Positions 25,101-33,992 are shown, counted from the first letter of the stretch. The stretch: DNA of 51,487 bases from Hymenobacter frigidus (GCF_014640435.1 NZ_BMGY01000032.1:1-51487), one strand, 5' to 3'. Numbers and translations are program-made. The notes: generated by a model from the sequence alone, not told the origin.

Positions 25101-25108
25101 TAGCTTTG
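25101..25108 (+). promoter_or_regulatory. Candidate -7 element (TAGCTTTG) of a nearly leaderless gene
   Basis: TAGCTTTG matches TAnnTTTG exactly and ends 7 bases before the ATG at 25116, so the transcript would start at or next to the start codon. A properly spaced TTTG is not obvious upstream. Confidence 0.45.
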
Positions 25109-25115
25109 TGGCTTG

Positions 25116-26270
25116 ATGCGCATTCCTGACTCTGTTCGCGGGCTGGCCCAGCGCCTGTGGCCCCACCACCGGGTGCTGCTGGCGGGACTGTGGGTGCTGG
25201 TGCAGCTGGTGTTTCTGCGCAAGTTTCACGGCCCCCATTCGGCCAACGACAGCTCCCGTTACCTGGCCTACGCGGCCAACATTGCCGAGTGCGGCTACTT
25301 CGAGCCCGGCCACAACCTGCGCTACGTACTCTACCCGCTGTTCCAAAGCCTGTGGCTCTGGCTGGGGCTGGGCTGGTGGGGCATCGTGGCGGGCCAAATG
25401 GCCATTTCGGCGCTGGCTACGCGGGCCATCTACCGGGGCACGCGGCAGCTGGCGCACGGGGGCAGTGGCGCGGCCGCGCTGGCTACCCTGCTCTATATCG
25501 GTTGGCCCGATATTCAGCAGTTCAACGTTTTTCTACTCACCGAGTCGTTGTTTATCAGCCTGGTAGCGTTATCGTTCGGGGCGTTCACCCGGATACAGCG
25601 CGGGCGGCCCCACGATTGGGCTTTGCTCGTACTTGTGCTGACGCTCACGGCGCTGGCGCGGCCCAACGGCTTTATGGTGCCGTTGGCCGCCGCCCTGGCC
25701 GGCCTCGACGCCCTGCGCCGTGCCCCCAATCGCCGGCCGTGGCGGGCGGCGCTGCTGGGTCTGGTACTGCTCGCGCCGCTGCTGTGGGCTGCCCTCAATC
25801 ACCAGCTCGCCACGTATTATCTGATGGACACCTACCAGCGCGGCGAGCTGATTTTCCGCTACCAGCTCTGGGCCGTGCACCAGGCCGCACCGCTGCAAAT
25901 GCCGCCCAACGGCACCGGCCCCGTGGCGCGGGTAGTCTACTTTGCTGTTCACAACCCTGCGTACTTAGCCCGCCTGATGCTGGGCAAGCTGTTCGTATTC
26001 ATCAGCTACCTCAAGCCGCATTATTCGCTGGCGCACCGGGCCGTGGGGGTGCTGGTGCTGTGGCCAGCTTATTGGCTGGCGGCGCGCGGCACGTGGCGGA
26101 CCATTATCTGGCGGCCGGCGCGGGTGTTTCTGGCGGCCGTTTTTCTGCTGCAAGCCGCCATTGTCATGCTCACGGTTGACGACTGGGACGTGCGGTTTCT
26201 GGCCCCGGTTCTATCAATGGTATTCGTGCTGGCCGCGCTGGAGCTGCAACGATTTCGGAAGGCCAGGTAG
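25116..26270 (+). CDS. Multi-spanning membrane protein, GT-C glycosyltransferase-like
   Basis: This 384-residue inner membrane protein has about nine or ten hydrophobic helices. An acidic motif sits early in the first extracytoplasmic loop (ANDSSRYLAYAANIAE), as in GT39/ArnT-type transferases that use polyprenyl-phosphate sugars. A TESLFISLVALSF helix and DDWDVRFLAPVLSM near the end also recall that superfamily. I cannot name a substrate. The ATG giving MRIPDSVRG follows a TAGCTTTG element directly. The stop codon TAG lies in the first bases of a REP-like palindrome, and YfhO, another large GT-C-like protein, is encoded 1 kb away on the other strand. Confidence 0.7.
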   Translation: MRIPDSVRGLAQRLWPHHRVLLAGLWVLVQLVFLRKFHGPHSANDSSRYLAYAANIAECGYFEPGHNLRYVLYPLFQSLWLWLGLGWWGIVAGQMAISALATRAIYRGTRQLAHGGSGAAALATLLYIGWPDIQQFNVFLLTESLFISLVALSFGAFTRIQRGRPHDWALLVLVLTLTALARPNGFMVPLAAALAGLDALRRAPNRRPWRAALLGLVLLAPLLWAALNHQLATYYLMDTYQRGELIFRYQLWAVHQAAPLQMPPNGTGPVARVVYFAVHNPAYLARLMLGKLFVFISYLKPHYSLAHRAVGVLVLWPAYWLAARGTWRTIIWRPARVFLAAVFLLQAAIVMLTVDDWDVRFLAPVLSMVFVLAALELQRFRKAR

Positions 26271-26357
26271 AGACGCATATTTGCGTCTCGTCGTTGAACG
26301 GTTTAGGCCGCACCGTTCACATTGTTCAACGACGAGACGCATATTTGCGTCTCTACC
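26266..26357. repeat. Nested palindromic REP-like element, copy 2
   Basis: The ends GGTAGAGACGCATATTTGCG and its complement are exact. Inside are CGTCGTTGAACGGT and a second small stem. The TAG near each end is the stop codon of the convergent genes on either side (25116-26270 and 26353-27279). It shares TGCGTCTCGTCGTTGAACGG with copy 1 at 19857-19942, while the innermost bases differ. Confidence 0.85.
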
Positions 26358-27279
26358 TCGTTCTTCCCCCAAACCTGGCCTCCCAACCCGCCCACGCCTG
26401 CAAGCCCCCCGTGTGAATAGCCACCACCGTGCTGCCGCGCCGGAAATGGCCGTTCCCAATCATATCCAGCACGGCAAGGAGCAGCTTGCCGGTATAAATC
26501 GGGTCGAGCAGCACCCCGTGCCGCGTCCGGAACTGTTCGATAAACGCCAGCAATTCTGCCGAATATTTGGCGTAGCCGCCGCAGTGGTAATCGGTCTGTA
26601 CAGCGTAATTGGTGAATTTTTCGCTCGTGGTTCGCTGCGTCAGCGCGTCCACTTCGTCGCGCAGGAAACCGCCGTTTTTTAGGGCCGCCACACCCACGGC
26701 GTGGGACTCGCCGGCGAGACCCGTGAGCAGGCCCGCCAGCGTGCCACCGCTGCCCACCGCCACGGCCAGCACATCGAACGTCACGTGCTGCCGGATTTCA
26801 GCTACCAGCTCGGCGCAGCCGGGCAAAGCCAACTGATTGGTGCCACCTTCGGGCAGCACGTAGGCCGGGCCAAATTGGGCTAGCTGCTCAGCAATGAACG
26901 CCGGCTCGGCCCGGCGGCGGTAGGCCTGGCGGTCAAGGTAGTGCAGCGCCATGCCATCGGCCACGGTCTGGGTTAGCGTGGGGTTGAGCGGAGTGCCAAT
27001 TACAGGTTCATCGCCCCGAATCAAGCCGATGGTTTTGAAGCCAAACAACCGGCCCGCCGTGGCCACGGCCGCAATGTGGTTGGAATACGCCCCGCCAAAG
27101 GTGAGCAGCGTATGATGGCCCTGCTGCCGGGCGGCGGCCAGGTTGTACTTCAGCTTCCGCGCCTTATTGCCGGGCAGGTCGGGGTTGGCCAGGTCATCGC
27201 GCCACAGCAATAGCCGCACGCCGTGGGCCGCCGCCACAGGTTCGGGCAGTTCCTGCAGCAACGGTGAAGCAGCAGCCAT
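26353..27279 (-). CDS. ACC deaminase / D-cysteine desulfhydrase family PLP enzyme
   Basis: This 308-residue cytoplasmic PLP enzyme is of fold type II. The PLP lysine is expected in LPGNKARKLKYN (about residue 39), followed by FGGAYSNHIAAVA and the phosphate-binding GSGGTLAGLL. Bacterial members mostly break down D-cysteine to pyruvate, sulfide and ammonia; true ACC deaminases are a minority, and the two are hard to separate by reading. Length is slightly short for the family. It starts 8 bases after the stop of the YfhO gene, so the two are very likely cotranscribed. Confidence 0.85.
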   Translation of the reverse strand: MAAASPLLQELPEPVAAAHGVRLLLWRDDLANPDLPGNKARKLKYNLAAARQQGHHTLLTFGGAYSNHIAAVATAGRLFGFKTIGLIRGDEPVIGTPLNPTLTQTVADGMALHYLDRQAYRRRAEPAFIAEQLAQFGPAYVLPEGGTNQLALPGCAELVAEIRQHVTFDVLAVAVGSGGTLAGLLTGLAGESHAVGVAALKNGGFLRDEVDALTQRTTSEKFTNYAVQTDYHCGGYAKYSAELLAFIEQFRTRHGVLLDPIYTGKLLLAVLDMIGNGHFRRGSTVVAIHTGGLQAWAGWEARFGGRTR

Positions 27280-27287
27280 AAAATGAA

Positions 27288-29816
27288 TTACACCGCTACT
27301 GCCAGTTCTTCCGCGGTGCGCTCCCGGCGGCGGGCCACGTACACGGCCACGCCCAGCAGCACCAGCAGCAGCGCGATGCTGGCCGCCAGCGAAACCCCGT
27401 TGCCTACGGCGTAGGATTTGGGCTCGAATTTGAAGTCAATGGTGTGGGGGCCGGCCGGCACTTGCAGGGCCCGCAGCACGTAGTCGGCCCGGATGTGGGG
27501 CACCGGCTTGCCATCGATAAACGCCTGCCAGCCGTCGGCATAATAGATTTCGGAGAACACCACCAAACCCGCTTGGGTGGCATTGTAGCGGTATTTCAGC
27601 TCGTCGGGGCTGTAGGCGGTGAGGGCGATGCTTGAGCCGGCGATGTTGTAGGTCGCGGCTTTTTGCTGCGGAAACTTGCTGGCATCCACCACCGCCACGG
27701 TGGCCGGGCTGATGGTACTCAGGGCCGCCATCTCGGCGTCGGGGCTGGCCACGGGCTGCACTTCGCTCACAAACCAGGCATTGCCCAGCGCGCCGGGGTT
27801 GCGCTGCACCGGCTGCTTGGCGTCGCCGGTGATGAGGTAGCGCATATTCAGCATGTTGAGCACCTGCTGGTTATTGGTCGAAATCTGACGCTCGATGAGG
27901 TCCTGGTAGCGGCGCAGCTTGGCTCCGTGGTAGCCGCCAATGCTTTTGTGGTAGTACGACGTCTGAGCTTCGTTGAAGGGGTTTTGCAGGTTGAGCACAC
28001 GGTAGCTCAGGTCTTTATCCTGCAAAATCAGCTGGTCGGCCGGGCTGGGCTGAAACTCTTCGGCGATGGTTTCGCGCTGGAATTTGTTTTCGCCGAGGTA
28101 GCGCTTGTCCACGCCCCACAGGTCGACTAGCACCAGCGCCACCATCAGGGCCGCCGCTGGCACCATTTTCAGCTGGCCCCGGAGGTGGAAGTAGAGCACG
28201 CCCAGCGCGCCTCCAATGAACAGCAGCCCGCGCCACACGTCGTTGCGGAGCAGGTCGGCGCGGTCGGCGCGCAAGGCCCCTAGCAGTTCCGGCGTGAAGC
28301 CTTGCTTAGTCAATTCCCCATCAATCGGAGCCGAAAAATCGAAGCTGAAGCTGGCCAGATAAGCCAGCACGCACAAGCCCGCCGCGATGGCACCGGCGTA
28401 CAGCACCTTGGGCAACAGCGCCAAAGCCTCGGCCGAAAGCGGAGCCTTCGTGCCCGGCAATGTCGGAGCTGGAGCCAGCCGGGGCCGCAGCACTCGGCTC
28501 AGGGCCAGCGCGCCCAGAATGGGCATGGCCAGCTGCGCGATAACCAGCGCCATGCTCACCGCCCGGAATTTGTTGTAGCCGGGCAGCAGGTCGAAAATCA
28601 GGTAGTTGAAGGTTTCAAAGTTCTTGCCCCAAGCCAGCAGAATCGACAGAATAGTGCCCGCCAGCAGCCAGTAGCGCGTGCGCTTATCCACCACAAACAG
28701 GCCCAGAATAAACAGAAAGCACACCACCGCGCCCATGTACACCGGGCCGGCCGTGAAGCTCTGCTGCCCCCAGTAGGTGGGCATGCCCGCCAGGTATTCA
28801 GTGGGCAAACCGGCTTTGGCCAGGTTCGAATCAGTGCTGAGCGGCATCTGGCTGGCCCCGCCGTAGAAGTTAGGAATCAGCAGGGTAATGGTTTCGCCCA
28901 CGCCGTAGCTGTACTGAAACGCGTAGTCGCGGTCGACGCCCGAACCCGCCTCCGCAGGGTTGGCGGCCGGGGCCTGGCCGGGGGCGGTTGGGGCGGCAAT
29001 TTTCAGCTCGCTGGGTCCCCGGTTGCTGTATTTGCTGTATTCGGCCGTGGTGTAGAGGCGGCCAAAGCTCACGCCCACGGCCAGCGCCGCGCCCAGTCCC
29101 AACAGCGCCGTACGCTTGAGGAACTCCGGCAGCCGGCCGGTCCGGGCGGCCGAAACCAGCTCGATGACACCAAAAATGGCCACCAACAGCAGCAAGTAAT
29201 AAGTGATTTGGAGGTGATTGACGTGCACGTTCAGCGTGAGGCCCACGGCGAAGAGGGCCGCGCCCAGCCACTTATCGCGGCGGTAGGTGACGAGCAGGCC
29301 GCCCAGCACCAGCGGGGCGTAGGCCAGAGCCAGACTCTTGGTGTTGTGGCCGGCAGCCAAAATAGCCAGGTTGTAGCTTGAAAAGCCCAGCGCTACGGCC
29401 CCTGCTACCGCCACCAGCGGCCGCACGCCCAGCGCCACCAGCAGAATGTAGCCACAGAGCAGGGCCAGAAACAGGTTGGCCACCACGGCGGGCAGGCCCA
29501 GCGTCAGGGCCTTTTGCAAGTAGGTCGACCAGTCGCCCGGAAAGTGCAGGCTGATGAGGTAAGTAGGCATGCCCGAGAACATGGAGTTCGTCCACAGTGC
29601 CTCTTTGCCCATCGCCTTGGCGTATTCCTGGGCTTCGTGCGCGCCGCCCTGAAACTGGGTGATGTCGTGCTGCGCCAGCGTTTTGCCCTCGAACATGATG
29701 GGCGAGAAGTACACGCAGGCCAGCACCACGAAAAACAGCACCGCCAGCACGTGCGGCAAAACTCGCTGCCACAGGGGCGCGGACGAAACAGGGGCAACAG
29801 AAGCAACAGCAGCCAT
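27288..29816 (-). CDS. YfhO-family membrane protein
   Basis: This 842-residue inner membrane protein has about a dozen transmembrane helices. A large soluble segment (about residues 600-790) lies near the end, followed by a last helix (GVSLAASIALLLVLLGVAVYV). Features typical of YfhO proteins are an early acidic motif, SGMPTYLISLHFPG, the GGASQMPLST loop, and the C-terminal NPFNEAQTSYYHKSIGGYHG segment. In Firmicutes YfhO glycosylates lipoteichoic acid; in Bacteroidota the role is unknown. I chose MAAVASVAPV as start, because the longer in-frame start at 29933 lies in a REP-like repeat. Confidence 0.88.
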   Translation of the reverse strand: MAAVASVAPVSSAPLWQRVLPHVLAVLFFVVLACVYFSPIMFEGKTLAQHDITQFQGGAHEAQEYAKAMGKEALWTNSMFSGMPTYLISLHFPGDWSTYLQKALTLGLPAVVANLFLALLCGYILLVALGVRPLVAVAGAVALGFSSYNLAILAAGHNTKSLALAYAPLVLGGLLVTYRRDKWLGAALFAVGLTLNVHVNHLQITYYLLLLVAIFGVIELVSAARTGRLPEFLKRTALLGLGAALAVGVSFGRLYTTAEYSKYSNRGPSELKIAAPTAPGQAPAANPAEAGSGVDRDYAFQYSYGVGETITLLIPNFYGGASQMPLSTDSNLAKAGLPTEYLAGMPTYWGQQSFTAGPVYMGAVVCFLFILGLFVVDKRTRYWLLAGTILSILLAWGKNFETFNYLIFDLLPGYNKFRAVSMALVIAQLAMPILGALALSRVLRPRLAPAPTLPGTKAPLSAEALALLPKVLYAGAIAAGLCVLAYLASFSFDFSAPIDGELTKQGFTPELLGALRADRADLLRNDVWRGLLFIGGALGVLYFHLRGQLKMVPAAALMVALVLVDLWGVDKRYLGENKFQRETIAEEFQPSPADQLILQDKDLSYRVLNLQNPFNEAQTSYYHKSIGGYHGAKLRRYQDLIERQISTNNQQVLNMLNMRYLITGDAKQPVQRNPGALGNAWFVSEVQPVASPDAEMAALSTISPATVAVVDASKFPQQKAATYNIAGSSIALTAYSPDELKYRYNATQAGLVVFSEIYYADGWQAFIDGKPVPHIRADYVLRALQVPAGPHTIDFKFEPKSYAVGNGVSLAASIALLLVLLGVAVYVARRRERTAEELAVAV

Positions 29817-29893
29817 CAGGGCAATTTTGGGGAAAATGAAAACGTGCCCGAAGGTACAGTAGAACCGTGTGAAGGTGCCACCAGCAGTTATCA

Positions 29894-29941
29894 GAACGGT
29901 CATGCGCAACTGGCGTCCGCGCAGCCGAAGCATGACCGTTC
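29894..29941. repeat. REP-like hairpin, copy B of the GTCATGC family
   Basis: GAACGGTCATGC and GCATGACCGTTC are perfect 12-base arms around GCGTCCGCGCAGCCGAA. It lies between DUF4834 and the YfhO gene on the minus strand and may end or stabilise the DUF4834 message. Confidence 0.75.
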
Positions 29942-29956
29942 AGCTTCTCCTACCGC

Positions 29957-30226
29957 TTACTTCACTTCCTCAAAATCAACGTATTCCCCGCCCTTAAAGC
30001 CGGCCGGCTTGTCCCGCTCCGGAGCGGTGGGCGGCACGTAGTCGACGCGGATTTCGCCGGGTCGGGTGGCGGGGTCGCTGCCATCGGGCCGGGCCGGGGG
30101 CGGCACCACAAATCCGCCATTGCGCATTTGCTTGCGCACGAAACTGCTCAATACCAGCCGCAACACGATGGGCAGCAGGTAACGAACCGCAAAAAATATC
30201 AGAATAGCAATGAGCCAGAAACGCAT
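29957..30226 (-). CDS. DUF4834 small membrane protein
   Basis: This 89-residue protein has one N-terminal transmembrane helix (FWLIAILIFFAVRYLLPIVL) and a basic segment (VRKQMRNGGF). A Pro-rich tail follows, ending GGEYVDFEEVK, the conserved end of DUF4834 proteins of Bacteroidota. Function is unknown. It is upstream of YfhO on the same strand, with a REP hairpin between them. Confidence 0.8.
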   Translation of the reverse strand: MRFWLIAILIFFAVRYLLPIVLRLVLSSFVRKQMRNGGFVVPPPARPDGSDPATRPGEIRVDYVPPTAPERDKPAGFKGGEYVDFEEVK

Positions 30227-30420
30227 AAATCCTCAAACGTAAATGCCGCCACAAGGTACGACCACGGCCTGCTGACGGGCCGGCTTACCCACTACTACAC
30301 AGCCGCGCCGCAGTCCGGTTGCCAACCGAGAAGCCCGACGCGGTGCATAGCCCATTCCCGAACAATGAAAAACACCCTTTTATTGGTTTCCTCACCAGCT
30401 AAACTTTTATGACGGACTGG

Positions 30421-30452
30421 TTGCGCGGCTTCCGGCGCGGTGCTTATCTTTG
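30421..30452 (+). promoter_or_regulatory. Promoter of the tRNA-Thr gene
   Basis: TTG (30421-30423) and TATCTTTG (30445-30452), 21 bases apart, match the Bacteroidota pattern. Transcription would begin about 25 bases before the tRNA. Confidence 0.6.
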
Positions 30453-30484
30453 CAGCCCCTTCCAAAACCGTTGGTGGGCAATAA

Positions 30485-30557
30485 GCCTCTTTAGCTCAGT
30501 TGGTAGAGCAGCTCATTCGTAATGAGCAGGTCGTTGGTTCGAGTCCAATAAGAGGCT
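30485..30557 (+). tRNA. tRNA-Thr (anticodon CGT)
   Basis: A full 73-base cloverleaf is present: acceptor GCCTCTT with AAGAGGC, D arm GCTC/GAGC, anticodon stem GCTCA/TGAGC with loop TTCGTAA (anticodon CGT at 30518-30520), and T arm GTTGG TTCGAGT CCAAT. It reads codon ACG. The 3' CCA is not fully encoded (T discriminator then CCC), so it is added after transcription. Confidence 0.95.
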
Positions 30558-30571
30558 CCCTCATTTAATCG

Positions 30572-30624
30572 AAAAGCCCGAAAAACTTCGCTGCATCTGG
30601 CAGAAGTTGTTTTTCGGGCTTTTT
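30572..30624. terminator. Terminator of tRNA-Thr, shared with the convergent gene
   Basis: AAAAGCCCGAAAAA and TTTTTCGGGCTTTT pair around a partly paired centre, followed by more T. It lies 15 bases after the tRNA and 27 bases past the end of the convergent DUF5723 gene. Confidence 0.85.
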
Positions 30625-30650
30625 TACGTTTCAACGAGTTGGTAACTTTA

Positions 30651-32375
30651 TCAGGGGCAGCCCTGCTTTTCGGCCGGGCCGGCCACGTCGGGGCAATTAT
30701 CGAGCTTGTCGGGAATACCGTCGGAGTCGGTATCGGGACAGCCCTTGAACTTGGCCAGACCGGCCACGGCGGGGCATTCGTCAGCGGCATCGGGCACTAA
30801 GTCGCCGTCCTGGTCCGGGCAGCCTTTTAGTGCCCAGGAGCCTTTCACCTTGGGGCATTTATCGAGGCTATTGCTCACTTGGTCACCGTCTTTGTCGTGG
30901 TGCCGATGCTTGTGCAGCGCCAGGCCCAGGCTCACATACACGTCGGCCCCAGTGGTGGTGGTGAGCCCAAAAAGGCCACCCAGGTTATCGGAGCCCACTA
31001 CCAGCGGCCCCAGCCGAGCCATTGCCCCCAGTTGAAGCTTGCGGTAGTTGTTGGCCAGTATAATCGGCATCGCCATCTCCAGATGGCTAAATTCGATGCG
31101 CGGCGTGAAGGCCAGACTGCTAATGCTGCGCTGGCCAATGGTACCGACGGGCAATAGATTCTGCGTCCACAGCAGGCCGGCAAAAAGGTGTTTCACCAAC
31201 CGGTAGTCGGCGCTGAGGCGCAGGGTGGTGGGCAGGTAGCTGGTGAATTGGCGGCTCTGGCTTTCCAAGCCTATCAGGCGTTTGATTTGCGGCCCAATAT
31301 CATCGGCGGTGCCGATACTAATGGTATCGAGCTGGCCCAGCTGCAGGGTCCGTCCGTTGGCCAGCTTGGCCTGCCGCACATATCGCTCGTTGCCGTAGCT
31401 GATGGCCCCAATGTCAGTCAGGGCCAGCCCCAGGCGCAGGCGGTATTTGTTGCGGGAAGCATCGTCCCAGTCCTTGCCATCCATGTGGTATTTGTACTTC
31501 TCGTATTCGGGCCGCCATTCGTAGGTCACACCCAGGTCGGTGCCAAAGCCCCGGCCCAATTGCTCCCCACCGTAAAAAGTGCTCTGGTTAAAACCAGTCT
31601 GGTCATAGAACGTGGGGCTGACGAAGCCGTAGCTCAGGTCGCGGCTCCGGAGCTGAATACTGTCGCGGTCGTACACCTGGTACTCGGTACCGTTGTTGAG
31701 CAAGTAGCCGCCGCCCATGCCCACGAGGTATTTCACAGTGGCCCCGGCTTTCCAAAAATGCTCCTGGTTGGGAGTGAATGTGCGGGCGTAGCTCAGGGCA
31801 AACTCGTGGTACGCTCCTACGCTGACATTGAATTGGTTATCGTTCAGCAACCGGTTGGCCAAGCCCAACTCATCGGCTTGGCCGAGGCCGTAGCGGGCCA
31901 GGCGCGACAGGTTTTCGCTCACGTTGCTGGCCTGCACAAAAGCCCGCATCCGGTTGGTAAGGGCCAACCCCGATTTCGGGCCCAACGACAACACCAGGGA
32001 AGGTAGCCGCCCCTCGCCCGTGATGCTGGCAAAGGTAGTGCCGCCCGAAATCTGCTCGTTCAGGTATTCTTTCTTGAATGTCCGGGTACCATTGATGAAA
32101 TCGCCCACCGGCCCCGGCAAATCCAGTTGCAGATAGGTGTTATAAAAATTGATGTTGGCCCCGGCCACGTTCAGGTAAAACTTGTGGCGGGCGTCGGCAA
32201 GGTTGGCTGGGTTAATATATAAGTTGTTGGTGCCGCCGTAGTTGCTTTGGGCCAGCCCTGTCCAGCCCTGGCCGGCCCCCGTGTGGGCCACGCCCAGCAG
32301 GGCCAACAGCAAGCCCCCAAAAATGGCTGAGCGACGAAGCAACGCGGAGCCCCCACTAGAGTTAATGTGCATCAT
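30651..32375 (-). CDS. DUF5723 outer membrane protein with thrombospondin type 3 repeats
   Basis: This 574-residue protein has a signal peptide (about residues 15-36, ending near TGAGQG). The main part matches DUF5723 (SNYGGTNNLYINPANLADAR near the start, then a long beta-rich, probably barrel-forming region). At the C-terminus, from about residue 495, are three calcium-binding thrombospondin type 3 repeats of the form DxDGDxxPDxxDxCP (KDGDQVSNSLDKCP, QDGDLVPDAADECP, TDSDGIPDKLDNCP). In many Bacteroidota proteins these repeats lead into an OmpA domain, but here the protein stops after the third. It may be truncated or naturally short. It faces the tRNA-Thr terminator. Confidence 0.85.
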   Translation of the reverse strand: MMHINSSGGSALLRRSAIFGGLLLALLGVAHTGAGQGWTGLAQSNYGGTNNLYINPANLADARHKFYLNVAGANINFYNTYLQLDLPGPVGDFINGTRTFKKEYLNEQISGGTTFASITGEGRLPSLVLSLGPKSGLALTNRMRAFVQASNVSENLSRLARYGLGQADELGLANRLLNDNQFNVSVGAYHEFALSYARTFTPNQEHFWKAGATVKYLVGMGGGYLLNNGTEYQVYDRDSIQLRSRDLSYGFVSPTFYDQTGFNQSTFYGGEQLGRGFGTDLGVTYEWRPEYEKYKYHMDGKDWDDASRNKYRLRLGLALTDIGAISYGNERYVRQAKLANGRTLQLGQLDTISIGTADDIGPQIKRLIGLESQSRQFTSYLPTTLRLSADYRLVKHLFAGLLWTQNLLPVGTIGQRSISSLAFTPRIEFSHLEMAMPIILANNYRKLQLGAMARLGPLVVGSDNLGGLFGLTTTTGADVYVSLGLALHKHRHHDKDGDQVSNSLDKCPKVKGSWALKGCPDQDGDLVPDAADECPAVAGLAKFKGCPDTDSDGIPDKLDNCPDVAGPAEKQGCP

Positions 32376-32884
32376 AATAATCCAGGTAAAAAAGTGAACG
32401 AAAAGCTAACGGATTGGCAGGAACTAGCCGAAGAACCCAAGCGGGTAAAACAGAACCGCGATAATCACCGCTGGAATGCCCAGATATAACTGGTTATCAG
32501 GCACTGGTGATTGATACACTCGTGCTTGGGGCCACGTCGCATTCCCATAGCCGAAAAAAGCCCGTTCAATCCTTTCTGGAAGCGCGTGAGTACGGTCCTG
32601 AAATCCCTGACAGAGCTTCGTGATTAACCATCACAAAGCTTCTGCTTTGACTTCGTATTTGCAATACCTAATTTTAGCTATTTTTATTACTAAAAATAGC
32701 TTAATATCTATAAACTAGGCACAGTCAGCACCCTAAATCAGACAGATTTTTGATTTTAAAAAAATAATTTTTCCGGGTTTTGATTATCTGGAACACATAA
32801 CCTGGGTGGGGCAGAGCGGGTTGGGACACGACTATCCACCAACGGGGCAGCAGTGTTCAATTCGCGTTAGCCATTCGCCCGAGA
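32376..32884. other. AT-rich intergenic region with one hairpin
   Basis: About 510 bases lie between two minus-strand genes with no convincing open frame. AGCTATTTTTA (32676-32686) and TAAAAATAGCT (32691-32701) form an 11-bp hairpin with a 4-base loop. It could end transcription from the LuxR-type gene or from the other side. The promoter of the DUF5723 gene should lie in the left part but is not obvious. Confidence 0.5.
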
Positions 32885-33622
32885 TTAAATCAGGTCGAAC
32901 GCTTGGGCGTACTCCACCAGCTCGTAGCTGGTTTGGGTGCCGAGCTTGCGCCGCAGGTTGCGCCGGTGGGTTTCCACGGTTTGCACCGATAGAAACAGCG
33001 CCACCGCGGTGTCGGGTGCACTTTCGCCCAGGGCCAGGCGACGCAGCACTTCGCGCTCGCGGACAGTGAGCTGGCCGAAACGGACCGCGTGCTGACGCAG
33101 GAAGTTGTTTTCCTGCAGCAGCCGGTTCACCTTGTGGGTGACGTGGTGCAGCGGGTCGACGGGACAGGCCGTGGTGATAATGAGCAGCGCCGTGCCATCA
33201 TCGGCGCGCAGCAGAACTCGAAGAGATGAGAAATACCAGGAGTATTCCGGGTTTTCAGTGGTGCGCACCTGCTGGAAAAAACTCGCCACCTCGTTTGAGT
33301 CCATCGACTGCACCATCTCGTAGACTTTCGGCAGGTAGTCGGCGGCATCAGCCGGATTGAAGTAGAACGCGTGGTAGCCGGCCCCAAGGGCCCGCAGCGC
33401 CGGCATGGTGGTTTGCAGCAGCGCCAACCCCCGGCGCGACATGTGCTCGACCGAATCGGTGAGCATATTGTGGATAATGGTAACCCCCGGGTGCAGGTCA
33501 GCGGTAGCCATAATCTCGGCCACGGCTTGGTCGATTAAGTCTTGCTGCCTGGCGTTAGCCTGCGCCTGCTGAACGGAAGGAACCAGTGTCAGGGACGAAT
33601 TGATGGTATCAATTGCAGCCAT
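32885..33622 (-). CDS. LuxR-type helix-turn-helix transcriptional regulator
   Basis: This 245-residue protein has an unrecognised N-terminal sensory domain of about 170 residues. It resembles a PAS-like fold, with HAFYFNPADAADYLPKVYEM. A C-terminal GerE/LuxR DNA-binding domain follows (QLTVREREVLRRLALGESAP, then VQTVETHRRNLRRKLG). There is no receiver domain, so it probably senses a ligand or partner directly. It stands alone: the nearest neighbours are more than 350 bases away. No target can be inferred. Confidence 0.85.
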   Translation of the reverse strand: MAAIDTINSSLTLVPSVQQAQANARQQDLIDQAVAEIMATADLHPGVTIIHNMLTDSVEHMSRRGLALLQTTMPALRALGAGYHAFYFNPADAADYLPKVYEMVQSMDSNEVASFFQQVRTTENPEYSWYFSSLRVLLRADDGTALLIITTACPVDPLHHVTHKVNRLLQENNFLRQHAVRFGQLTVREREVLRRLALGESAPDTAVALFLSVQTVETHRRNLRRKLGTQTSYELVEYAQAFDLI

Positions 33623-33992
33623 ATAAACATAGTTGGATATAAGTCCCGCAAGCTACTCGTAGTTACCACCGTTTCCAAGTCAGCGTGAGTTATACTCTTG
33701 GCCTTTCGCCTCACCCCCGGCCCCTTTCCGGCTTTGTAAGCCAAGACTAAGACTGCGAATAAAAAGTATTGAATTAACCAAATCTGAGAAAATATAGAAA
33801 AATACCCGAAAGTGGGTATTGCGCCTACGGAGTAAAAGGACAAGATTTGTGCTCCTCGCCTTCCTGTTTCAATTCGTTCGGTCTCTCAATTAGACTATTC
33901 TTGCTTTTCTGCGGCTTTAATCCTCCGATCCTGGCCTGGGGGCCAACGGACAGGTATCCGGTGAAACCGACCGCTGATTTTCGTCCTTACTC
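33623..33992. other. Intergenic region between divergent genes
   Basis: About 370 bases lie between the LuxR-type gene and the small membrane protein gene. A short minus-strand open frame (ending inside the regulator gene) has no family features and poor coding character, so I leave it out. No strong promoter consensus was found. Confidence 0.45.

Noticed and set aside
33589..33843. Short minus-strand frame upstream of the LuxR-type gene
   Set aside because: It overlaps the regulator start, has low-GC third positions unlike other genes here, and shows no family feature.
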